A stretch of DNA of 12,623 bases. Source: Porticoccaceae bacterium UBA2002 (GTDB lineage: Bacteria; Pseudomonadota; Gammaproteobacteria; Pseudomonadales; Porticoccaceae). The number at the start of each line of letters is the position of its first letter. Position 1 is the stretch's first letter. Shown here in pieces: positions 1 to 7,481 of the stretch. The notes beneath the pieces are model-generated. The model was not told the origin of the DNA. It worked only from the letters and a program-made list of their open reading frames with translations, and ran no database searches. A program made the translations under genes and the position numbers. Location of the stretch: contig DDCQ01000018.1 in the NCBI GenBank assembly GCA_002334915.1, forward strand, positions 52,050 through 64,672, given 5' to 3'.

Positions 1-1178
1 AGCTCAGCACCCTCCATAGAGAGTTTCTGCAGTTGCTGATTAATTTCCGCCGCCATAGTCTGGGCAGCCTGCTGACGAATAGCCGTTAGTTGTTGCGCCG
101 AGGTGCTGTAGGTCAAGGCGAGCTTGTCCAGCTGCTCCTGCAGGGCATCAATACTCTCACCGCCATCCTGTAAATTCTGTAACTCTCCTTGCAGTATCTC
201 CAGCGTTTCAGCCAGCTGATCTGCATTTACCCGATGTTTACGCGCCAGTTGAAAAATAACGGCCAGTTGCTCTTCCACTTGCTGTAAACGCTGAGGGTCT
301 GCCTCAAAGCGATCAACATGGCTCTCGATTTCCCGGGTGGCCTCCTCAACCTGAATCAGCCCACTCTGCAGTAGTTCTTCAGCATTGCTAAGGGCTTCAG
401 GCTTATGTTTTAGGCCAGCGAGAGTCGAAAGGGCGCGATTAAGCCCGTCGCGCACATTAAAACCTTCGGTTTGGTCGCAGATAGCCAGCACCGCCTGACT
501 CTCCTGCAAAATTTGTTCAGCATTGGCCAGGGTCTGCTGCTCAGCCTCCAGCTTATTAAGAGCCTCTGGGTCGAGATCCAGCTGCTCCAGTTCATTGACC
601 TGAAAGGTCAATAGATCCTTGCGCGCAATCAGCTCGTCCGAGCGCTCCATCAGGCTGCGCAGCTTTTTATCTGCGGCGTGCCAGTGGCGATAATCTACAG
701 CTACCTGCGAGGCTAAATCTGCAGCGTTGGCATAGTCATCCACCAGCTTGCGATGAGTCTCGCGGCGCAGTAACGACTGGTGCTCGTGCTGGCTATGGAT
801 GTCAGTCAGCATCTCGCCCAGCTGCTGCAACTGCTGCATGGTGCAGCTCTGGCCATTGATATAGCCTCTGGAACGACCTTCTACCGTGTAGATACGGCGC
901 AGAATGCATTGCTCATCGGCATTAAAGTCATTGGCCTGCAACCAATCCAGGGCCTCATTAAGGCCCTTAATATCAAAGGCAGCGGTAATTTCGGCGCGAT
1001 CTTTACCATGGCGAATAGTGCCAGTATCTGCGCGGTCACCCAGCGCCATACCCAGTGCATCCAGCACCAGAGACTTACCGGCACCAGTTTCCCCGGTTAT
1101 AGCCGTAGTGCCCGCAGAGAATTCGATCTCCAGGGTCTCTACCAGCGTGTAATTATTGATATTTATAGATAGCAGCAA
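1..1178 (-). CDS. recN: DNA repair protein RecN (N-terminal 392 residues, cut by window edge)
   Basis: RecN is an SMC-like ATPase of the cytoplasm that acts at double-strand breaks in recombinational repair. The minus-strand frame reads from 1178 to the window edge without a stop. Near residues 30-37 it shows the Walker A motif GETGAGKS, followed by DALG, then LRRIYTVEGRSRGYING and IHSQHEHQ, where E. coli has IHGQHAHQ. A long Glu/Gln/Leu-rich coiled-coil stretch follows, with the RecN-typical LARKHRV near residue 310. The C-terminal part with Walker B, roughly 160 residues by family length, lies beyond position 1. The start is TTG at 1178-1176: an in-frame TAA lies three codons upstream (1187-1185), and the next residues align with the E. 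coli N-terminus (LSINI against QLTIS). No clear Shine-Dalgarno precedes it. The gene is divergent from grpE, as in Pseudomonas. Family identity is secure; the TTG start is inferred. Confidence 0.95.
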   Translation of the reverse strand, partial: MLLSININNYTLVETLEIEFSAGTTAITGETGAGKSLVLDALGMALGDRADTGTIRHGKDRAEITAAFDIKGLNEALDWLQANDFNADEQCILRRIYTVEGRSRGYINGQSCTMQQLQQLGEMLTDIHSQHEHQSLLRRETHRKLVDDYANAADLASQVAVDYRHWHAADKKLRSLMERSDELIARKDLLTFQVNELEQLDLDPEALNKLEAEQQTLANAEQILQESQAVLAICDQTEGFNVRDGLNRALSTLAGLKHKPEALSNAEELLQSGLIQVEEATREIESHVDRFEADPQRLQQVEEQLAVIFQLARKHRVNADQLAETLEILQGELQNLQDGGESIDALQEQLDKLALTYSTSAQQLTAIRQQAAQTMAAEINQQLQKLSMEGAE

Positions 1179-1202
1179 TGTAATTTAGTCAGCTAAAAGT
1201 CA

Positions 1203-1218
1203 ATTTAGGTTTATACAG
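1203..1218 (-). promoter_or_regulatory. LexA-like (SOS) half site over the recN -10
   Basis: The minus strand reads CTGTATAAACCTAAAT. The first half, CTGTATA, matches the gammaproteobacterial SOS box (CTGTATATAAATACAG as I recall it), but the second half is poor (TAAAT for TACAG), giving about 11 of 16 matches. It overlaps the predicted recN -10, which is where a LexA operator would sit, and recN is LexA-controlled in E. coli. The site may be degenerate or simply an extended -10 element. Confidence 0.3.
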
Positions 1219-1238
1219 AACAGATTGCTGTTAAGCAA
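1210..1238 (-). promoter_or_regulatory. Predicted sigma-70 promoter of recN
   Basis: On the minus strand TTGCTT (1238-1233) and TATAAA (1215-1210) are separated by 17 bases. The -10 matches consensus at 5 of 6 positions, the -35 only at TTG. Transcription would start near 1203, leaving a leader of about 25 bases before the TTG start of recN. The weak -35 would suit a gene that is off until induced. Confidence 0.5.
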
Positions 1239-1240
1239 TC
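1223..1240. repeat. 18-bp palindrome between the recN and grpE promoters
   Basis: GATTGCT and AGCAATC form perfect 7-bp arms around GTTA. The element overlaps the predicted recN -35 and ends one base before the grpE heat-shock -35, so a protein bound here could act on both promoters. It does not resemble the HrcA CIRCE element (TTAGCACTC-N9-GAGTGCTAA). Its function is unknown. Confidence 0.5.
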
Positions 1241-1241
1241 G

Positions 1242-1269
1242 CTTGAAACTTAATAGTTTGTCCCCATAT
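1242..1269 (+). promoter_or_regulatory. Sigma-32 heat-shock promoter of grpE-dnaK-dnaJ
   Basis: CTTGAAA (1242-1248), a 13-base spacer and CCCCATAT (1262-1269) match the RpoH consensus (CTTGAAA, 13-15 bases, CCCCATNT) essentially perfectly. The predicted transcript starts near 1276, giving a leader of about 60 bases before the grpE GTG. This is the main heat-shock promoter of the operon. Confidence 0.92.
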
Positions 1270-1334
1270 CTAGAACCAGAGTCAATATACAGATCCGCAG
1301 GATCAATCCAATGAACAAAAAGTGAGGAGTTGGC

Positions 1335-1952
1335 GTGTCAGACGAAACCAACAATGATGAAAATACCGCAGCAAACGATGAACCACAGACATCTCCAGCC
1401 GAAGAAAACGGCGAGGCCAAGCTGGATGAGGTAAATGCCGAGATTGAAGCTGAGCTTATGGATGAGATGGATGCCGAGGCAGCAGAGCAAGAACAGCAGT
1501 CTGAAACGGAACAGCTAAAGGCTCAGGTGGCAACAGCCAACGATCAGGTGCTGAGAGTGCAGGCAGAGATGCAGAATGTGCGTCGCCGCGCCGAGCGGGA
1601 TGTTGAAAACGCCCACAAGTACGCTCTGGATAAGTTCGCCGCAGATCTACTGCCCGTGGTCGACAACCTGGAGCGTGCACTGGCTGCGATAGACAGTGCT
1701 GATGAGGGCCAGAAAGCGGTCGCTGAGGGTCTTGAGCTGACTCTGAAGTCCTTTATGGAAGTGCTGGTGCGCTACAAGATTGAAGCTATTGACCCTGCAG
1801 GTGAGCCCTTTGACGCCGAGCTGCATCAGGCGGTGAGCATGGTGCCCAATCCGGATTTGGAGCACAACACAGTGATGGATGTGTTCCAGAAAGGCTACAG
1901 CCTCAATGGGCGTCTGGTAAGGCCCGCCATGGTAGTGGTCTCTCAGGCATAA
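1335..1952 (+). CDS. grpE: GrpE, nucleotide exchange factor of DnaK
   Basis: GrpE is a cytoplasmic dimer that releases ADP from DnaK and so resets the Hsp70 cycle; in E. coli it also acts as a thermosensor. The protein has 205 residues (E. coli 197). The first 60 or so residues are very acidic and low in complexity, followed by a helical segment with [21 protein letters not shown] and the C-terminal beta domain with [10 protein letters not shown] and [17 protein letters not shown], the family signature. The start is GTG at 1335, supported by GAGGAG at 1324-1329 five bases upstream and by the sigma-32 promoter before it. It is the first gene of the grpE-dnaK-dnaJ unit, unlike E. coli, where grpE stands apart. 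No hrcA gene is seen. Confidence 0.97.
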   Translation: MSDETNNDENTAANDEPQTSPAEENGEAKLDEVNAEIEAELMDEMDAEAAEQEQQSETEQLKAQVATANDQVLRVQAEMQNVRRRAERDVENAHKYALDKFAADLLPVVDNLERALAAIDSADEGQKAVAEGLELTLKSFMEVLVRYKIEAIDPAGEPFDAELHQAVSMVPNPDLEHNTVMDVFQKGYSLNGRLVRPAMVVVSQA

Positions 1953-1977
1953 ATAATACTCAATACTGGCTGCGACC

Positions 1978-2005
1978 CTTGAATTTTTACAAATCGCACC
2001 CAAAT
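1978..2005 (+). promoter_or_regulatory. Second sigma-32-like promoter, upstream of dnaK
   Basis: In the 102-bp grpE-dnaK gap, CTTGAAT (1978-1984) and ACCCAAAT (1998-2005) are separated by 13 bases, the same spacing as the promoter before grpE. The -35 is nearly perfect and the -10 matches about 6 of 8 positions. Transcription would start near 2012, about 43 bases before the dnaK ATG. It would let dnaK be made in excess of grpE. Confidence 0.6.
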
Positions 2006-2054
2006 ACAAAACAAGCAGTTAAACATAGACAGATAAGTAACGGAGAATCAAAAA

Positions 2055-4004
2055 ATGGGAAAGATTATCGGAATTGATTTGGGAACCACCAACTCTTGTG
2101 TGTCGGTTCTCGAAGGCGATAAGCCCAAGGTGATCGAAAATTCAGAGGGCGCAAGAACCACTCCCTCTGTAGTGGCCTTCACTGATGAAGGTGAGATTTT
2201 AGTAGGCCAGTCAGCCAAGCGGCAGGCGGTGACTAATCCTCATAACACAGTGTATGCGGTCAAGCGCTTGATCGGCCGTCGCTTTGAAGATGATGTAGTG
2301 CAGAAAGATATCAAAATGGTGCCCTACAAAATTGTTAAAGCAGACAATGGCGATGCCTGGGTAGAGATCAAAGGGGACAGCAAAGCTGCGCCACAGATTT
2401 CTGCCGAAGTACTCAAGAAAATGAAAAAGACCGCCGAAGACTATCTGGGCGAGACAGTTTCAGAAGCAGTGATTACTGTGCCTGCCTACTTCAATGACTC
2501 CCAGCGTCAGGCTACAAAAGATGCAGGTCGCATTGCCGGTCTGGATGTAAAGCGCATTATCAATGAGCCCACTGCCGCGGCACTGGCCTATGGTATAGAC
2601 AAAACTGCCGGTGACAGTGTGGTTGCTGTTTACGACCTGGGCGGTGGCACTTTCGATATCTCGATTATTGAAATTGCCGATGTCGATGGCGAGAAGCAAT
2701 TTGAAGTACTGGCCACCAACGGCGATACATTCCTGGGTGGTGAAGACTTCGATATGCGTTTGATCGAATATTTATCCTCTGAATTTAAAACTGACAGTGG
2801 TATCGATATTCACGGTGATCCACTGGCCATGCAGCGCCTTAAAGAAGCTGCTGAAAAAGCCAAGATCGAGCTGTCTTCCAGCACACAGACTGAAGTCAAT
2901 CTGCCCTACATTACCGCAGATGCCACTGGTCCAAAGCATCTGGTGGTCAAACTGACTCGTGCCAAGCTGGAGTCATTGGTAGAAGAGCTGGTCGAGCGTT
3001 CGCTGGCTCCACTAAAACTGGCTCTTAAAGATGCAGGCAAGTCTACCTCTGAAATCGACGAAATTATTCTGGTAGGTGGTCAGACCCGCATGCCACTGGT
3101 GCAGGAAAAAGTCACAGCGTTCTTTGGTAAAGAGCCCCGCAAAGATGTAAACCCTGACGAAGCCGTTGCCGTTGGTGCTGGCCTGCAGGGTGCGGTTTTG
3201 GCTGGAGATGTGACCGATGTTCTGCTACTGGACGTGACACCACTGAGCCTGGGTATTGAGACCATGGGCGGTGTAGCCACTCCAGTGATTGAGAAGAACA
3301 CTACAATCCCAACCAAAAAGTCGCAGATTTTCTCGACCGCCGATGATAACCAGACAGCGGTAACCATCCACGTGGTTCAGGGTGAGCGCAAGCAGGCTAC
3401 AGGCAATAAATCACTGGGTCGTTTTGATCTGGCAGATATTCCACCAGCCCCTCGCGGGATGCCCCAGATTGAGGTGACCTTTGATATTGATGCCAACGGT
3501 ATTCTCAATGTAAGCGCTAAGGACAAGGCTACGGGTAAAGAGCAGTCGATTATTATTAAAGCTTCATCTGGTCTGTCTGATGACGAGATCGATGCAATGG
3601 TCAAGGATGCCGAAGCCAATGCCGCCGAAGATCAGAAGTTTGAAGAGCTGGTTCAGGCGCGCAACACAGCTGATGGTCTGGCTCATGCCGCCAAGAAGAC
3701 TATAGAAGAAGCCGGTGACAAAGCCACTGATGAAGAGAAGGCGGCGATTGAAGCCGCAATCAAGCAGGTTGAAGAAGCAGTTCAGGGCGATGACAAAGAA
3801 GCTATAGATGAAGCTGCCAAGGTACTCTCGGAAGCCTCATCTGGCCTAGCCCAAAAGATGTATGCCGAGCAGGCAGAGGCTGGCCAGGCTGAAGGTGGTG
3901 AACAGGCTGCAGGCGATGACGCCATGGACGCCGAATTTGAAGAAGTTAAAGAAGACAAAGAGGAAGAAGCCAAAGAGGAAGAAGTCAAAGAAGACAGCAA
4001 ATAA
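2055..4004 (+). CDS. dnaK: DnaK, Hsp70 molecular chaperone
   Basis: DnaK is the cytoplasmic ATP-dependent chaperone that binds exposed hydrophobic peptides, working with DnaJ and GrpE. It has 649 residues (E. coli 638). The ATPase domain shows [11 protein letters not shown] (residues 6-16), [10 protein letters not shown] with the conserved threonine at residue 199, and [13 protein letters not shown]. The interdomain linker [14 protein letters not shown] has its key Asp at residue 393, the E. coli position. The substrate domain follows ([33 protein letters not shown]), then the helical lid. The tail is odd: the usual DAEFEEVK ending is followed by about 15 further acidic and lysine residues that repeat EEVKED (codons at 3939-3956 and 3978-3995). 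The start has GGAGA at 2042-2046. It lies 102 bp after grpE and 88 bp before dnaJ. Confidence 0.98.
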   Translation: MGKIIGIDLGTTNSCVSVLEGDKPKVIENSEGARTTPSVVAFTDEGEILVGQSAKRQAVTNPHNTVYAVKRLIGRRFEDDVVQKDIKMVPYKIVKADNGDAWVEIKGDSKAAPQISAEVLKKMKKTAEDYLGETVSEAVITVPAYFNDSQRQATKDAGRIAGLDVKRIINEPTAAALAYGIDKTAGDSVVAVYDLGGGTFDISIIEIADVDGEKQFEVLATNGDTFLGGEDFDMRLIEYLSSEFKTDSGIDIHGDPLAMQRLKEAAEKAKIELSSSTQTEVNLPYITADATGPKHLVVKLTRAKLESLVEELVERSLAPLKLALKDAGKSTSEIDEIILVGGQTRMPLVQEKVTAFFGKEPRKDVNPDEAVAVGAGLQGAVLAGDVTDVLLLDVTPLSLGIETMGGVATPVIEKNTTIPTKKSQIFSTADDNQTAVTIHVVQGERKQATGNKSLGRFDLADIPPAPRGMPQIEVTFDIDANGILNVSAKDKATGKEQSIIIKASSGLSDDEIDAMVKDAEANAAEDQKFEELVQARNTADGLAHAAKKTIEEAGDKATDEEKAAIEAAIKQVEEAVQGDDKEAIDEAAKVLSEASSGLAQKMYAEQAEAGQAEGGEQAAGDDAMDAEFEEVKEDKEEEAKEEEVKEDSK

Positions 4005-4028
4005 GTCTTCTCTGGTTTTGGGCACTCC

Positions 4029-4057
4029 ATTAGGCGCGGACAGGTTCCGCGCCTAAT
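4029..4057 (+). promoter_or_regulatory. Strong hairpin between dnaK and dnaJ
   Basis: ATTAGGCGCGGA (4029-4040) pairs perfectly with TCCGCGCCTAAT (4046-4057) around the loop CAGGT: a 12-bp GC-rich stem beginning 25 bases after the dnaK stop. No T-run follows, so it is not a normal intrinsic terminator. It may shield the upstream dnaK message from 3' exonucleases, mark a processing site, or lower dnaJ expression relative to dnaK. It ends 35 bases before the dnaJ ATG. Confidence 0.75.
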
Positions 4058-4092
4058 ACTATCAGCGATATTTAGGATACAAGAAGCAACCT

Positions 4093-6086
<1,994 letters not shown>

Positions 6087-6136
6087 AAGCACCGTAAAAA
6101 TAGCGGCCAAACAGGTGAATTTGTAGATAACAGTGA

Positions 6137-6165
6137 TAGACAAAAACAGCCTCTTTCAATACAAT
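6137..6165 (+). promoter_or_regulatory. Sigma-70 promoter of the carAB-greA operon
   Basis: TAGACA (6137-6142), a 17-base spacer and TACAAT (6160-6165) each miss consensus by one base at ideal spacing. Transcription would begin near 6172, giving a leader of about 165 bases before the carA GTG, with a terminator inside it. The upstream stretch 6087-6136, just after dapB, shows no recognisable element. Confidence 0.7.
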
Positions 6166-6170
6166 GCCGT

Positions 6171-6215
6171 TCTAACACCGCGACATTAAAAGCGGTCTCG
6201 TTCCGAGAGGTTAGG
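6171..6215 (+). promoter_or_regulatory. Folded 5' leader upstream of the carA terminator
   Basis: The predicted 5' end of the carAB transcript can fold as a three-way junction: CTAAC (6172-6176) with GTTAG (6210-6214); CCGC (6178-6181) with GCGG (6192-6195) around a 10-base loop; and TCTCG (6196-6200) with CGAGA (6204-6208) around TTC. TCTCGTT (6196-6202) is also complementary to AACGAGA (6237-6243) in the 5' arm of the terminator, so it could act as an antiterminator. No riboswitch family is recognised. The fold is read by eye, not computed. Confidence 0.45.
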
Positions 6216-6235
6216 CCACAGAATATTATTTAATT

Positions 6236-6272
6236 AAACGAGATGAGACGCAGAGTTTCATCTCGTTTTTTT
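6236..6272 (+). terminator. Intrinsic terminator between dapB and carA, probable carAB attenuator
   Basis: AAACGAGATGA (6236-6246) pairs with TCATCTCGTTT (6258-6268), and GAC (6247-6249) can add three pairs with GTT (6255-6257), one of them a G-U, leaving the loop GCAGA. A run of seven T (6266-6272) follows. This is a classic Rho-independent terminator. It ends 66 bases before carA and lies downstream of a good promoter, so besides ending the dapB transcript it would stop carAB transcription unless antiterminated. Confidence 0.85.
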
Positions 6273-6326
6273 GCAAATGTCTGGTGTGCATTTCGGATTT
6301 ATCTGATTCCAGGTCCATGTGACTAA
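6243..6326 (+). CDS. Possible arginine-rich leader peptide (27 residues) before carA
   Basis: An ATG inside the 5' arm of the terminator opens a 27-codon frame that starts MRRRVSSRFF and ends GPCD, with a TAA twelve bases before the carA GTG. Five of its 27 residues are Arg, four of them in the first eight (AGA, CGC, AGA, CGT). Ribosomes on it would cover the terminator hairpin. It lies in the same frame as carA. Against it: no Shine-Dalgarno precedes the ATG, and the purine-rich hairpin sequence gives Arg codons by composition. No homologue is recognised. Confidence 0.25.
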   Translation: MRRRVSSRFFANVWCAFRIYLIPGPCD

Positions 6327-6338
6327 TTAGGAGGTTGT

Positions 6339-7475
6339 GTGAATTCCCATACTCACCGGGAAGCCGTACTTGCGCTCGCAGACGGAACAATTTTCAGAGG
6401 CACTGCCATTGGTGCAGATGGTTCCTCCGTTGGTGAAGTAGTCTTTAACACAGCTCTTACAGGGTATCAGGAGATTCTTACTGATCCCTCATACGCTCGT
6501 CAGATTGTGACTCTTACCTACCCCCATATCGGCAATGTCGGCGTCAATAAAGAAGATGAAGAGTCCGATCAAATTTGGGCCGCCGGGCTGGTTATCCGCG
6601 ATTTGCCCCTGCTGGCCTCCAATTTCCGTAGCGAACAGAATCTCGATGACTATCTCAAAGAGAAAAATATTCTTGGCATCGCCGATATAGATACCCGCAA
6701 GCTAACCCGTATTTTGCGAGAATCCGGAGCCCAGAGTGGCTGCATTATGGCTGGTGAAATAGATCATCAGGCCGCACTGGCTGCCGCTAGAGCATTTGCT
6801 GGCTTAAAGGGTATGGATCTGGCCAAAGAGGTGACTGCCTCCGAGAGCTATCCCTGGACTGAGCATAGCTGGCAGCTAGGCATAGGTCACAGAACATCAG
6901 AGGGCGGCAAATTTAAAGTGGTTGCCTACGATTTTGGTGTAAAGCGCAATATTCTGCGCATGCTGGTTGATCGTGACTGTGAGTTGACAGTTGTGCCTGC
7001 TCAGACGCCCGCTAGCGAAGTGCTGGCGATGAATCCAGATGGCATATTTTTGTCCAATGGCCCTGGCGATCCCGAGCCCTGTGACTATGCTATCAAGGCA
7101 ATCACTGAAATACTGGCAACCGATATCCCTGTGTTTGGTATCTGTCTGGGCCATCAGTTACTAGCTCTGGCGTCTGGCGCCAAAACAACAAAGATGAAAT
7201 TCGGTCACCATGGCGCCAACCATCCAGTGGAAGATATAGATAACAATGTGGTGATGATTACCAGCCAGAACCATGGTTTTGCGGTGGACGAAGAGAGCCT
7301 GCCAGACTGTCTGCGCGCCACTCACCGCTCGCTGTTTGATGGTTCGCTGCAGGGTATACATCGCACGGATAAGCCAGCATTTAGCTTTCAGGGTCACCCT
7401 GAAGCCAGCCCCGGCCCCCATGATGCAGCATCATTGTTTGATCACTTTATTGAATTAATGGAACAGCGCGGTTAA
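6339..7475 (+). CDS. carA: Carbamoyl phosphate synthase small subunit (glutaminase)
   Basis: CarA hydrolyses glutamine and channels ammonia to CarB for carbamoyl phosphate, the shared precursor of arginine and pyrimidines. The protein has 378 residues. The N-terminal CarA domain includes [21 protein letters not shown] and [16 protein letters not shown]; the C-terminal class I glutamine amidotransferase domain has the nucleophile Cys269 in FGICLGHQ and His353/Glu355 in [11 protein letters not shown], so the triad is complete at E. coli numbering. The start is GTG at 6339, with a perfect AGGAGG at 6329-6334 four bases upstream and an in-frame stop at 6324-6326. It has its own promoter and an attenuator-like leader. 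The stop is 6 bp before carB, and no extra gene lies between them, whereas I recall a small orf there in P. aeruginosa. Confidence 0.98.
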   Translation: MNSHTHREAVLALADGTIFRGTAIGADGSSVGEVVFNTALTGYQEILTDPSYARQIVTLTYPHIGNVGVNKEDEESDQIWAAGLVIRDLPLLASNFRSEQNLDDYLKEKNILGIADIDTRKLTRILRESGAQSGCIMAGEIDHQAALAAARAFAGLKGMDLAKEVTASESYPWTEHSWQLGIGHRTSEGGKFKVVAYDFGVKRNILRMLVDRDCELTVVPAQTPASEVLAMNPDGIFLSNGPGDPEPCDYAIKAITEILATDIPVFGICLGHQLLALASGAKTTKMKFGHHGANHPVEDIDNNVVMITSQNHGFAVDEESLPDCLRATHRSLFDGSLQGIHRTDKPAFSFQGHPEASPGPHDAASLFDHFIELMEQRG

Positions 7476-7481
7476 TCCCCT

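Noticed and set aside
780..1172. 130-residue plus-strand open frame
   Set aside because: It lies antisense to recN, whose frame is conserved through the whole stretch, and its product resembles no family I know.
1223..1240. Palindrome as a CIRCE (HrcA) operator
   Set aside because: The arms do not match TTAGCACTC/GAGTGCTAA, the spacing is wrong, and no hrcA gene is present in the window.
1647..2009. 120-residue minus-strand open frame across the end of grpE
   Set aside because: It is antisense to conserved grpE codons, with no recognisable motif and no ribosome site.
6219..6240. AT-rich stretch before the terminator as an ArgR box
   Set aside because: Only a loose AATATTATTTAATT similarity, without the symmetric TGAAT/ATTCA arms.
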